Both the position numbers and the translations under genes were made by a program. A stretch of 22,190 nucleotides of DNA from a virus. Where the stretch lies: the IMG/VR virus record IMGVR_UViG_3300027752_000127, positions 1 through 22,190 of that record; one strand, written 5' to 3'. Each line of letters starts with the position of its first letter. Position 1 is the stretch's first letter. Below are positions 1 to 7,569 of the stretch, in pieces. The notes under the pieces are model-generated. The model did no database searches. It saw nothing but the letters and a program-made list of their open reading frames with translations, and was not told the origin of the DNA.

Positions 1-907
1 CGCCGAACTTGTATTCATCAAGCATACCATCTTTAACAATCTGGTTAATCCTCAAGAACTTATCTCTTGTAGAGTTCATTGTAAGATCCAAGTAGTGACA
101 CCTAGACATCAATGCCGCCAAATGGTCCTTAATCTTCTTGCTACGAACGTTCTCAAAATCAACGTTAGTAATAAAGATACAACCACCTTTAAACTCAAAT
201 CTATCTGGAATGCCTTCTCTTCGCAATGCGTTAGATTCTGACTTCCAAGTAATGTAACGCTTCTTGCCTGAATCCAAAGTTGCTTTAAGCATGTTCAAAC
301 ATACTTCATCAAACAACACACTATCACAGTCATCAAATACTAGTATGTTACCAGCAGATGAATTGTTATAAAGTGTTTGGAACAAACCAATCGGTGTTAC
401 CGAACCTTTTACTACTTCAGTTCTTGCAGGCTTGCCAGCAACCTCAGTAAGCATATCGTAATCTTCTAGTACAGTTTCTACACCATAAGATTTACCAACT
501 CCTGGAGGACCACTAACAATCATACCACGTACTGTACCTTCTGCTACAGCATGTGTCATTCTATCAAGGATATCAAAACGTTCTCTGATACGCTCAATAG
601 CTTCTTCGTCATTCTCTTCTTTCTTAGGCTCCAGGTCAATTTTTGGTTGATCTGCATATACACTAGGAGTTACATATTCTAAATCCATTGTTGGATCTTC
701 AATTAGTACTCTTATACTAGCGAACTGGTCTCCCATTACTTCACTACCGTTTACAGTAATGAATGCGCCTTTCTTGCCAATGTTAAGTGGCTTAATGATG
801 GGAAATACTGTATCAACGATATCGTTTTTACGGTAAGTACCAGCCTTAATCTTTACATAGCTTAGTTTGTTTTTCTTCAAGTTTGTCATATTAGTCATCC
901 CCGACAT
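1..907 (-). CDS. AAA+ family ATPase, 3' end cut by window edge
   Basis: The reading frame is open through the left edge; about 302 codons are visible. A P-loop GPPGVGKS lies near residues 133-140 and a Walker B-type ILVFDD near 188-193, followed by a segment ending in FITN that could be sensor 1 (inference). This is a AAA+ ATP-hydrolysing protein of the sort conserved in marine T4-like phages; the specific substrate is unknown. It is not an obvious clamp-loader gp44, because the N-terminal 110 residues form a separate region with a charged, glutamate- and lysine-rich linker. Three in-frame ATGs (907, 898, 889) are possible starts. The longest is given: it has an AATAAATA box 6 nt upstream but no Shine-Dalgarno, while 889 has a GGGGA stretch 9 nt upstream. 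Two consensus sigma70 promoters lie just upstream, so early expression is likely. Confidence 0.8.
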   Translation of the reverse strand, partial: MSGMTNMTNLKKNKLSYVKIKAGTYRKNDIVDTVFPIIKPLNIGKKGAFITVNGSEVMGDQFASIRVLIEDPTMDLEYVTPSVYADQPKIDLEPKKEENDEEAIERIRERFDILDRMTHAVAEGTVRGMIVSGPPGVGKSYGVETVLEDYDMLTEVAGKPARTEVVKGSVTPIGLFQTLYNNSSAGNILVFDDCDSVLFDEVCLNMLKATLDSGKKRYITWKSESNALRREGIPDRFEFKGGCIFITNVDFENVRSKKIKDHLAALMSRCHYLDLTMNSTRDKFLRINQIVKDGMLDEYKFG

Positions 908-949
908 TATGATTATTTATTAGTAAGCCCTTCTTACTAACTTATGTAT

Positions 950-978
950 ATTATACTAAATTCTAGGGTCCATGTCAA
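950..978 (-). promoter_or_regulatory. Consensus sigma70-type promoter (proximal) for the AAA+ ATPase gene
   Basis: On the minus strand TTGACA (978-973) and TATAAT (955-950) are separated by exactly 17 bp, a perfect match to the bacterial housekeeping consensus. The -35 box is preceded by AAAAAGG, a block shared with the other promoters of this class in the window. The predicted transcription start is near 943, giving a leader of about 36-54 nt. Confidence 0.85.
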
Positions 979-1035
979 CCTTTTTACCAGTTTTATTGAA
1001 CTTTTTTCCTGTCCTTTATTGTTTAATATGTATAT

Positions 1036-1064
1036 ATTATACAGTCAATACGACCCTATGTCAA
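1036..1064 (-). promoter_or_regulatory. Consensus sigma70-type promoter (distal) for the AAA+ ATPase gene
   Basis: TTGACA (1064-1059) and TATAAT (1041-1036) lie 17 bp apart on the minus strand. It is the second perfect consensus promoter within 90 bp. It shares GGTAAAA-GGTTGACAT with the proximal copy, so the pair may have arisen by local duplication. It starts about 20 nt after the exonuclease stop codon. Confidence 0.85.
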
Positions 1065-1084
1065 CCTTTTACCAATCTTTCTGG

Positions 1085-1633
1085 TTAATCTTGGGTGATA
1101 TTTAGGTGCTTATATGCTTTTTGTACTGCTACTGCTTGGTTGTATGCATCAGCGAGTGCTGAGTGCAAGTCCTTTTGAGTGCCTGAATCGTCTTTACGCA
1201 AGTCTCTAGGCACTAATTGCCCTAGTGTCCTGCTATCAGCTTCTTGCCAATATGCCCAATTCTTATGCTGTCCAAACTGGTCAATTAGGTTCTCTAGGAT
1301 ACCGTAGTCAAATCGTGATCCTTGGGCCCATTTAAGTTCTGTGCCAACTAACCACTTGTTAAGGTCTGCAATAAAAGTCAACACAGGAGTCCTATTCTCG
1401 TCTGAAAACGCTTCGTCCTGTATTGCTTTATCTTGTTTGCCCCACCACTCAATAGTGTTAGGGTCAACTACCCGTCCTTGGGCAGTTTGCTCATCAATGT
1501 CTAATCTTACACTAAAGGGAGTGTGCGGTTCTTCACTAGTATACGGGTCAAACTTAACACCGCCAATAGTTAAAACTACAGCATCAGGCTTAGTGCCTAA
1601 CGTCTCGATATCAATCATTGCATGAGTTGTCAT
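1085..1633 (-). CDS. DnaQ-like DEDDh 3'-5' exonuclease (DexA-type)
   Basis: The 182-aa protein has the DEDDh exonuclease signature: MIDIETLG supplies D8 and E10, SRFDYGILE supplies D109, and HSALADAYNQA supplies H157 and D162. Family knowledge says such proteins remove nucleotides from DNA 3' ends using two metal ions. Length and lack of extra domains fit the small phage group that includes T4 exonuclease A (DexA), although the exact orthology is inferred. The start codon overlaps the stop of the preceding 61-aa gene in TAATG (one shared base), implying translational coupling. It belongs to a short operon driven by the sigma70 promoter at 1855-1884 and probably acts in DNA turnover or recombination. 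Confidence 0.85.
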   Translation of the reverse strand: MTTHAMIDIETLGTKPDAVVLTIGGVKFDPYTSEEPHTPFSVRLDIDEQTAQGRVVDPNTIEWWGKQDKAIQDEAFSDENRTPVLTFIADLNKWLVGTELKWAQGSRFDYGILENLIDQFGQHKNWAYWQEADSRTLGQLVPRDLRKDDSGTQKDLHSALADAYNQAVAVQKAYKHLNITQD

Positions 1634-1818
1634 TACTTATATTGTCCAAATAGTTTGTCAAAAATTGCTTCAGCTTCGACTGGTGTCAACTGCTTCTCGC
1701 TGTATGCTGAACGTTCAGCACTGTTCTTAAGGCGCCAGTCAGTGAAGTTTTCATTGTAGGGTCTTGCTGAATCGTAAGTAAACAGAAAATCATCGCTTGT
1801 ATTAGTAATTGTGGTCAT
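1633..1818 (-). CDS. Small acidic protein of unknown function (61 aa)
   Basis: I do not recognise this protein. It is 61 aa, hydrophilic, without cysteine clusters or a membrane segment. It is supported as a real gene by an AAGGAGA Shine-Dalgarno upstream of its ATG, a sigma70 promoter about 35-65 bp upstream, and a TAATG overlap with the exonuclease gene that follows. As the first gene of a two-gene unit with a DEDDh exonuclease it may modulate or accompany that enzyme, but this is only inferred from position. Confidence 0.7.
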   Translation of the reverse strand: MTTITNTSDDFLFTYDSARPYNENFTDWRLKNSAERSAYSEKQLTPVEAEAIFDKLFGQYK

Positions 1819-1854
1819 TTAAATGTCTCCTTATTTATTAAATACTACCCGTAT

Positions 1855-1884
1855 AGTATAGCATCGATAGTAAGCATAAGTCAA
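1855..1884 (-). promoter_or_regulatory. Sigma70-type promoter for the 61-aa / exonuclease genes
   Basis: On the minus strand TTGACT (1884-1879) and TATACT (1860-1855) are 18 bp apart, each one base off consensus. The -35 box is preceded by TAGG as in the other promoters of this class, and it contains the TGA stop codon of the metallopeptidase-like gene, so the promoter is built into the end of that gene. An AAGGAGA ribosome site follows before the ATG at 1818. Confidence 0.75.
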
Positions 1885-2276
1885 CCTATTTTGAAGTATT
1901 TTTTACACAATTCTTCTTCTAGCCCAAATGCTTCTCGCTCCCACGGTAGTTCCATATATGGTATGCCTGGAGTTGCTCGGGGTTCAAACTGCTTTTCAAT
2001 CAATTGTTTAGCATGTACTAGCTCGTGGGTGAGATGCAATAATATGTCATCACGCATAAACTTAGTACCTTCACTGTTTCTAGCTATCTCTATATGTACC
2101 AGTTCTGAGTCTCCCCAACAATAGCCTGCCATTTGTTGGTCTAAGTGTCGTAAAAGACAAACGTCAATGTCAACATCATAGTCACAGTTAACACATAACT
2201 CTGCTAACATAAGTTCAGATGCTTCTATAATTTTTCGTTTGTCTTTTATTCTACCTGTGAAGTATACATAGATCAC
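1881..2276 (-). CDS. Small HExxH zinc metallopeptidase-like protein
   Basis: The 131-aa protein contains LTHELVHAKQ with HELVH at residues 84-88, the zinc-binding and catalytic HExxH motif of zincin metallopeptidases. A downstream PWEREAFGLEEEL (residues 111-123) offers glutamates that could provide the third ligand, as in gluzincins. No signal peptide is seen, so it would act in the cytoplasm. The start is GTG at 2276, and GTGA overlaps the stop of the glycosyltransferase-like gene by 4 nt, a coupled arrangement. It is the last gene of the gp32-uvsX-uvsY operon. The substrate is unknown. A degenerate, non-catalytic zincin fold is possible. Confidence 0.7.
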   Translation of the reverse strand: MIYVYFTGRIKDKRKIIEASELMLAELCVNCDYDVDIDVCLLRHLDQQMAGYCWGDSELVHIEIARNSEGTKFMRDDILLHLTHELVHAKQLIEKQFEPRATPGIPYMELPWEREAFGLEEELCKKYFKIG

Positions 2277-3265
2277 ACGCTTATCTCAACAAGTTGCTTA
2301 AATTCATTGCTTTGCAGATGCAAAAAGTTATTCTTACGTCTGAGTTCTGTACGATGGTATATATCTACTATATCATCATTTAATCGACCCATTTCGTTAA
2401 CACAAGAATTAACACGTTTTACCAAGTCAGGCTCTTCATCATAAGAATGGTCTATTAAGTCTCTAAAAACATCAAACCCAAACTGCTCTAGTTTTTTAAT
2501 AGAACCCGGAGCATTTATTGATAAAAACAACTGCCCTGAATATATAGGCTTCCATGTTTTCTCTGAAAAGAACAGACGTTCACACGAACTCTCAGTTATA
2601 AGATTCAATGCTGTTTCATTATATGCTGGGCTACTTACAGTGTGGTCATTAAGATATGGTACTTTAATATCGTCTATAATAATAGGACATTTATGCTGTA
2701 TCGTCTGCATAAAGTATTCGTACTCATCAGAATAGTTTATGATATCCTGTTTCCAATAATCTGTCTGCAAGTGGTTTCTAGAATGCTTTTGCTTATCCCA
2801 AAGAAAACTATGAAACACAGAATCTTGTAAGTTATGCTGATAAATTTTATTCAGTGTAATCAGTCTGTGTATTTTAGGAACAGAGTTCAAACAAGAAAAT
2901 TTATATTTTATAGGCTTTTCTTCAATCGGGTATACTAACTGACTGTATGGCAAATGGAAGTAAGAAGTATAATACTGTTCGTTAGCGTCATCGCTAAGTA
3001 CTATCACCTTCTTGTTTTTATGCTTATCAATAAATGTTTGGACTCGACCTCGAAACGCTTTGATATCATCCATTGGGTTATGACTCGCGTCTAATATTAT
3101 TGTGTCAAAGCGATTAATTACACTTAGTGGTTTGTGAATTATATCACAGTGAACTATAACGTAATTATCGTGGATGCCTAACTTCTCAGATATCCACGGT
3201 ATAAGATATTGTCTACTGACGGTATTTGTGTTGTATACTTGCGCCAGATCAATAATATCTTTCAT
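2273..3265 (-). CDS. Putative glycosyltransferase-like protein
   Basis: The 330-aa protein is assigned from its C-terminal half. There, SEKTWKPIYSGQLFLSINAP followed by a segment with GFDVF and a DEEPD stretch resembles the nucleotide-sugar-binding half of GT-B type, fucosyltransferase-like phage proteins (pattern S/TEKTxKPI...G.PF...G). The N-terminal half, with VIVHCD, TIILDAS and KKVIVLSD strands, looks like a Rossmann-type alpha/beta domain. I chose ATG 3265 rather than the upstream ATG at 3328 because it forms a TAATG overlap with the uvsY stop, as elsewhere in this operon; the longer start would overlap uvsY by 64 nt. Being embedded in a recombination operon is unusual. A possible role is modification of DNA bases, virion or host glycans; the sugar and acceptor are unknown. 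Confidence 0.5.
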   Translation of the reverse strand: MKDIIDLAQVYNTNTVSRQYLIPWISEKLGIHDNYVIVHCDIIHKPLSVINRFDTIILDASHNPMDDIKAFRGRVQTFIDKHKNKKVIVLSDDANEQYYTSYFHLPYSQLVYPIEEKPIKYKFSCLNSVPKIHRLITLNKIYQHNLQDSVFHSFLWDKQKHSRNHLQTDYWKQDIINYSDEYEYFMQTIQHKCPIIIDDIKVPYLNDHTVSSPAYNETALNLITESSCERLFFSEKTWKPIYSGQLFLSINAPGSIKKLEQFGFDVFRDLIDHSYDEEPDLVKRVNSCVNEMGRLNDDIVDIYHRTELRRKNNFLHLQSNEFKQLVEISV

Positions 3266-3726
3266 TACGATATAACTATATCTTCCATGCCTGCTGTTCG
3301 CAGTCTTGTGATGTGACCTATTTGCCACTGTTTAGTATCTAAGCCTTTCATTATGCCAAGATACCTGTTACGCAATAGACCGTATTGATTAGTGAGGTGC
3401 GTTAGGTTGATAACACTGTCCTCACTATCAACAAACTTTTCAGCATCTCTACTGCTAAGTGTTCTATTATAATGTTCTAGATATTTTCTAAACACTATTG
3501 AACGTTCTTTACGAAGCTCAATGTTCAAGTGTTCCAGGATTGCTTCAATCTCTTGTAGCTGATTGAAACGGTGTTCAGTGATGCCAGGAAGGGAAGAGCT
3601 GGCTTTCTCCAGACTCCCCTTGATATGACATTCGTACTTGGCTTCGTCTAACTCATTCTCAAAATAGTCAATCGAATCAACTATTTTGCCTAAGTCAGCT
3701 ATTACTGAATTGAACCATCCCGCCAT
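3265..3726 (-). CDS. uvsY: UvsY-like recombination mediator
   Basis: The 153-aa protein is helical and charged. Its C-terminal part (roughly residues 85-153, YLEHYNRTLSSRDAEKFVD, then YGLLRNRYLGIMKGL and IGHITRLRTAGMED) lines up by eye with the C-terminal half of T4 UvsY, including the spacing of its YWGILLD...AIKHIQDMRA region. UvsY helps UvsX replace gp32 on single-stranded DNA during phage recombination. The gene lies two genes after uvsX in the same operon, which supports the call. It starts three bases after the previous stop and overlaps the next gene by one base. The protein is slightly longer than T4 UvsY (137 aa) through an N-terminal extension. Confidence 0.75.
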   Translation of the reverse strand: MAGWFNSVIADLGKIVDSIDYFENELDEAKYECHIKGSLEKASSSLPGITEHRFNQLQEIEAILEHLNIELRKERSIVFRKYLEHYNRTLSSRDAEKFVDSEDSVINLTHLTNQYGLLRNRYLGIMKGLDTKQWQIGHITRLRTAGMEDIVIS

Positions 3727-3729
3727 TAT

Positions 3730-3960
3730 CTAATCCCACTCGCCATCTTCGGTTTCTTCTTCATCGAATGCAAAGTGTCCTGTTACTGCTGTTTTTAATA
3801 CAGCATCAAAAGTACCCACTTCATCTTCAATATTTCCTAGGTCTGCTTCCTCATCGAAAACTCTAACTAGGTGTTCTGCCGCTTCAACACGATCTTTCTT
3901 AGGAACATAGTGCTTAACAGTGTCCCAGACACTTACTAAAAGTAAAATATCAGGATTCAT
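3730..3960 (-). CDS. Small acidic protein in the uvsX-uvsY interval
   Basis: This 76-aa protein is not assigned to a family. It is strongly acidic, with a tail rich in glutamate and aspartate (FDEEETEDGEWD), and has no cysteines or membrane segments. Its ATG shares one base with the uvsX stop (TAATG) and uvsY starts a few bases after its own stop, so it is translated with both. A small acidic protein between a recombinase and its mediator could bind one of these partners or mimic DNA, but this is inference from charge and position only. Confidence 0.75.
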   Translation of the reverse strand: MNPDILLLVSVWDTVKHYVPKKDRVEAAEHLVRVFDEEADLGNIEDEVGTFDAVLKTAVTGHFAFDEEETEDGEWD

Positions 3961-5075
3961 TATGCTACTCCTTCTTCGTGTTGTGTAGGATCATCTACTA
4001 AGGTTTCGTCATCAACTAAATCCGAGATGTCGTCAGTTTCAACAACGTCTGGAATGTGATTCCACTCATCCATTACTACTTGTAGGCGTTCTTCAGTCCA
4101 CTGCTTTCTAAACTCTTTAATCTCTTCGCCTGTAACAGGTGAGATGTATTGTAGTTTATTTCCGACTTTAGTAACAATTCCTTTCTGCTCAAGTAATTCT
4201 AAAATGCCTGAGTAAGGATTCATTCCTGATTCGTATGGGATTTTAATCTGTACACTTTCAAACGGTTTGCTGTAACGAGTTTTCACTACTTTACATGCCG
4301 CTCTAATACCTTGTACAGTACTAACTTTATTCCCATCCTCGTCTTCTTTCAGTTTCAACTTCTTCATTGCTACCACAATACTTGAAGCATATACAAATCC
4401 TTGTCCACCTGATATCTTATCATCAGGGTCAAACATATCTTGCGATGCGTATGTATGGTTAGTTGCAACAAGTCCAATTGGATGTGGTGCTAGTTGGTTA
4501 ACTGTATTTCTAACTAGGGCTGTTAATGCCTTAGGCTTTCTACCCATATCACCTTTCATGTCGCCTTTTTCAAACTGTGCAACATCGGTAGGTGTAAGCA
4601 ACATTCCTAAACTATCCACTACGAATAGTAATTTAGGTTGCTCTGCATATGGTAGGTCACCATAGTTAGACTTATAGTCTTTTACAAAGTCACTAATTGT
4701 CTTTGCTACATCGTCAATCATCGAGACGCCAATCTTCAATAATTTCTCAGGAGTTGTATCAACGCCTAATGCTTGTAGCCAGTCTTCATCTAGTGCATTC
4801 TCACTATCAAATAATACTACTTGACAGCCTTGTTGTTGTGCATTACGCACTAAGTTACCTGAACAGATAAACGATTTACCTGAGCCAGACTCTCCAGCAA
4901 ATACACTTACTTTACCCAAAGGGACTCCTTTTTGGAAGTCCCCGCTAATTAGGTAGTTAAGAGTGTAGTTACCAGTCGAGATCCAGTCTTGCGGATCATG
5001 AAAGCCAGCACTGATGCCAGCAATACTTTTCGTGATTCCTGTTCGGAACTTTGTTAAGTCAAAAGGTTTCTGCAT
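3960..5075 (-). CDS. uvsX: UvsX, RecA-like recombinase
   Basis: The 371-aa protein has the RecA-fold core: Walker A GESGSGKS at residues 61-68, an FDSENAL segment near 89-95, and Walker B LLFVVDS at 149-155. The region before the P-loop (NYTLNYLISGDFQKGVPLGK) is typical of UvsX rather than cellular RecA. UvsX polymerises on single-stranded DNA, catalyses strand exchange and primes recombination-dependent replication. It ends in an acidic tail. A clear AAGGAG Shine-Dalgarno lies about 8 nt before the ATG. It follows gp32 by 12 nt and precedes the 76-aa protein and UvsY, so the three main proteins of presynaptic filament assembly are co-transcribed. Confidence 0.95.
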   Translation of the reverse strand: MQKPFDLTKFRTGITKSIAGISAGFHDPQDWISTGNYTLNYLISGDFQKGVPLGKVSVFAGESGSGKSFICSGNLVRNAQQQGCQVVLFDSENALDEDWLQALGVDTTPEKLLKIGVSMIDDVAKTISDFVKDYKSNYGDLPYAEQPKLLFVVDSLGMLLTPTDVAQFEKGDMKGDMGRKPKALTALVRNTVNQLAPHPIGLVATNHTYASQDMFDPDDKISGGQGFVYASSIVVAMKKLKLKEDEDGNKVSTVQGIRAACKVVKTRYSKPFESVQIKIPYESGMNPYSGILELLEQKGIVTKVGNKLQYISPVTGEEIKEFRKQWTEERLQVVMDEWNHIPDVVETDDISDLVDDETLVDDPTQHEEGVA

Positions 5076-5087
5076 TTTTAATACTCC

Positions 5088-6113
5088 TTAAGAACGATTC
5101 TTAATCATGTTAAGAATATCAGTCGCACTAGGTTTCGCATCACCTTCTGCCGCCGGGACAACTGGTGCCACTGGTGCTGGTGCTGGTGCTACTACTGGTG
5201 CCGCTGTTGGCGTAACATCAAACGGAATGTCTGCTGTCGCTTCTGCAACTGGAGCCGCTACTGGAGCCGCTACTGGTGCCGCTGTTTGCACAGATGCTGT
5301 AGTAGGTTGTGTTGCTGACTTAGGTGCTTCTACGCCATAAGGCTTGTAGAACATTGCCCAACGCTCTGGATCATACAACTCACCGTCAACTGATGCTTGG
5401 AACATTTCGCTAATTGCGTTAAGTTCGTCTTGTCCAGGTCTTTTAGGTAAAAAGTCTGAAAGTGTAAATAAGCCATTTGCGTCAATCGCCGCTAGTTCAG
5501 TTTCATCCAAGCCACGCTCTTTACGAGCCCATTTTGAAGTACTGTAATCAGCGTACTGTCCTTTAGTTGTTTTAGTAACTCTAAAATCTGTTCCAGCAGT
5601 ATAGTCAGTTGGAATGTTTTCCATATCTGGATCCATTAGTGCTGATTTAATAATGTTAAAGATTTGTGGTGAGATTACAAAACGCCTTACTGGATTTTCA
5701 GGTGCTGTTTCGGTTAGTGCGTTTTCAGTTACAAATCCTTGGAAGATGTAACTACGTTTTTTCCAATATTTACGACCGAGGTCTTCTAAAGAAGCATCCT
5801 TAAACCAAGGACGTACTTCAGTTAATACTGGACAAGTGTCGCCGTACATTTCTGCACAAGGTACTTGTACTGTTACTGGTTTCATGTCTCCACCTTTTAC
5901 TCCAGGGAAAGTAAGACGAATCATTTGTCTTTCTACCCAGAAAAAAGTGTTGTCAGGATCGCTATCAGGCAAAAACCTTAGTGTTGTACTAGTGTTCTCG
6001 TCGATATTCCAGTGGGGGTAAATGGCGTTGTCGCCGCCGTTTGATGAACTGTTTGGTTTGGAATTAGATTCCATAGAGGCCAGTTTAGCTCTAATTTCTT
6101 GTAAAGATGCCAT
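5088..6113 (-). CDS. gp32: gp32, single-stranded DNA-binding protein
   Basis: The 341-aa protein is a gp32-type SSB: a basic N-terminal stretch for cooperativity, a core with WVERQMIRLTFPG, GRKYWKKRSYIFQGFV and a KWARKERGL segment, then a long alanine/proline/valine-rich linker (about 265-325) ending in a short C-terminal tail. It coats single-stranded DNA in replication and recombination. T4 gp32 binds zinc through a His and a CPVC motif. Here the corresponding CPVL (C94 to L97) lacks the last cysteine and only C86 and C94 remain, so the T4-like zinc site looks incomplete. A GGAGAAA Shine-Dalgarno precedes the ATG. Both a consensus sigma70 promoter and a late-type box lie upstream, indicating expression early and late. 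Confidence 0.93.
   Translation of the reverse strand: MASLQEIRAKLASMESNSKPNSSSNGGDNAIYPHWNIDENTSTTLRFLPDSDPDNTFFWVERQMIRLTFPGVKGGDMKPVTVQVPCAEMYGDTCPVLTEVRPWFKDASLEDLGRKYWKKRSYIFQGFVTENALTETAPENPVRRFVISPQIFNIIKSALMDPDMENIPTDYTAGTDFRVTKTTKGQYADYSTSKWARKERGLDETELAAIDANGLFTLSDFLPKRPGQDELNAISEMFQASVDGELYDPERWAMFYKPYGVEAPKSATQPTTASVQTAAPVAAPVAAPVAEATADIPFDVTPTAAPVVAPAPAPVAPVVPAAEGDAKPSATDILNMIKNRS
5248..5283. repeat. Three tandem 12-nt repeats in the gp32 linker
   Basis: The unit actggagccgct (plus-strand reading) occurs three times in tandem with one base change in the last copy, encoding AAPV-type repeats in the flexible linker of gp32. It is part of a longer alanine/proline-rich low-complexity stretch (about 5150-5300), which could expand or contract by slippage. 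Confidence 0.8.
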
Positions 6114-6175
6114 GTTATTTCTCCATATGTGCCATGTGTGTTAATCCTTTGGGGTTTGTGGACTAACTTAGGTTT

Positions 6176-6204
6176 ATTATAATATATCTTTGCCATGTTG
6201 TCAA
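6176..6204 (-). promoter_or_regulatory. Consensus sigma70-type promoter for gp32-uvsX-uvsY operon
   Basis: TTGACA (6204-6199) and TATAAT (6181-6176) lie 17 bp apart on the minus strand, a perfect consensus. The -35 is preceded by AAAAAGG as in the promoters before the AAA+ ATPase gene. A start near 6169 would give a leader of about 55 nt before the gp32 ATG. Confidence 0.85.
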
Positions 6205-6249
6205 CCTTTTTCTATCACTTGATAGCAATCGTTGTCTTTATTGTAATAG

Positions 6250-6257
6250 TATTTATG
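6250..6257 (-). promoter_or_regulatory. T4 late-type promoter box upstream of gp32
   Basis: CATAAATA followed by CTATT on the minus strand matches the T4 late promoter consensus TATAAATA. It lies between the stop of the 428-aa gene and the sigma70 promoter of gp32. The box overlaps by one base a perfect 10-bp palindrome (GCCTTAAGGC, 6257-6266). It would give late expression of gp32 and the recombination genes. Confidence 0.55.
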
Positions 6258-6282
6258 CCTTAAGGCAGTTTAAACCGTCTTT

Positions 6283-7569
6283 TTATTGAGCAAAAGGTTT
6301 ATCACTGCTAGTAAACTTGTTTAAGAATGTTTCAAATTTACCTAAATCGTCAGTACTTTCTGCCATAACTGGTGTTGAATTCTGTGCAGAAAGTAAAGAT
6401 GCCTTAACTGCTCTGTATTCAAACTGACTCATTGTGCCGCCACTGGATAACTTACTGCCTATACCATTTAAGTATCCGCCTAACTTCTCACTAGATGCAG
6501 ATTGCCCTAATTGTGATACTCTGTGACCTAATTGTGCATTAGGTGAATCAAATTGCATTACTGAATCGTTTTCTTGCATAAGTGTCTTAGCATTCTTAAA
6601 TGATTCTGTTTGGATAGTATCCATTATGTAACTTTCGAAAGCAGATTGTTTATTAACTAACTTACTTAATGTAAGATGTGCATTACCTACCTTGTCGTCA
6701 AAATGTGTTTCAGTGAAGTGGTCTTCTAGATTTACTTCATTCACTATTTCAACGTTATTAAATTCTGCTAAACTTTCAACAGCATTTGCATAAGTCTTTA
6801 CGCCGCTAAGTTTCTTAAATGTAGTTCTGATGTTTTCGATGTGTTCTTTAGCAAGTGAGACATACTCGCCATTAGTTTCGTTAACCAAACCTTTCTTAGT
6901 AACATAACCAACAAACTCTTTGATAGAACCAAAGTCTTTACACATTCCAATAATACTTTCAGCGACAGTATCGTGCATTGTTCCGCCATTGTGTATGTGC
7001 CTAGCCATTGCTCTTGCACCATGTAAGTTTTTACTTGGGAACAAATAACGTTCTTCGTTCGCTTGAATAAAAATCTTACTAATGTTTCTGCTTCTCGAAC
7101 CACGTACTTCTTCGTTAACGTCTTTACTGTGTTTAACAATAATCTTAACGTTGTCTAGTGGTTGATAACTAGTTTTAACTGAACCACTTACTGGTCCTAA
7201 ATTTGCTTCCGTTACTGATTCCATACCTGTCTCTTTGGTTGATCTCGCAACACTTATTGCATCGCTTATTGGTTTAAGAGTTTTCCCAAATACTCTAAAG
7301 TCTAAATTCATCAAGTAACTTTGGGCTAACTGTTTTAATTGCTTTCGTAAAATGTCAGTTTCTTCTGTATTAGCACTGACACTAAACTTAATTTGTTCTT
7401 CGGGTACATTAAGTGTAACAAGTAAGTCTGGATCATTAACGTAAAAACGTACTGCTTCTGCAGGATCGCCTACTACCTTACCTTCTTTGTCAAAGGTATC
7501 AACAGCAAATCCATATCCTTTTAATAAATTGAATACTTTATCTGCTACTGTTTTAACTGAAATTGCCAT
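6283..7569 (-). CDS. Probable virion structural protein of unknown role (428 aa)
   Basis: I cannot assign this protein to a named T4 gene. It is soluble-looking, with no membrane segment. It has an N-terminal region containing KVFNLLKGYGF and EAVRFYVNDPDLLVTLN, a middle segment with RGSRSRNISKIFIQANEERY and HGARAMARHIHNGG, and a serine/glycine-rich C-terminal part. This arrangement resembles uncharacterised virion proteins of marine T4-like phages. Late expression is supported by a GATAAATA box at 7589-7596 that sits inside the end of the preceding gene, followed by an AGGAGAT Shine-Dalgarno directly before the ATG. Its place between the packaging gene and gp32 gives no further hint. Confidence 0.6.
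   Translation of the reverse strand: MAISVKTVADKVFNLLKGYGFAVDTFDKEGKVVGDPAEAVRFYVNDPDLLVTLNVPEEQIKFSVSANTEETDILRKQLKQLAQSYLMNLDFRVFGKTLKPISDAISVARSTKETGMESVTEANLGPVSGSVKTSYQPLDNVKIIVKHSKDVNEEVRGSRSRNISKIFIQANEERYLFPSKNLHGARAMARHIHNGGTMHDTVAESIIGMCKDFGSIKEFVGYVTKKGLVNETNGEYVSLAKEHIENIRTTFKKLSGVKTYANAVESLAEFNNVEIVNEVNLEDHFTETHFDDKVGNAHLTLSKLVNKQSAFESYIMDTIQTESFKNAKTLMQENDSVMQFDSPNAQLGHRVSQLGQSASSEKLGGYLNGIGSKLSSGGTMSQFEYRAVKASLLSAQNSTPVMAESTDDLGKFETFLNKFTSSDKPFAQ

Noticed and set aside
3266-3328. Upstream start (3328) for the glycosyltransferase-like gene
   Set aside because: It would overlap uvsY by 64 nt and adds a residue stretch without similarity to the fold; the TAATG start at 3265 fits the pattern of the operon.
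5107-5340. Plus-strand alanine/glycine-rich frame opposite gp32
   Set aside because: It arises from the A/P-rich repeat region of gp32 read backwards and has no start signals.
6257-6266. GCCTTAAGGC palindrome as an operator or terminator
   Set aside because: It is a 10-bp palindrome with no loop and no U-tract, overlapping a late box; it can occur by chance and no repressor site is supported.
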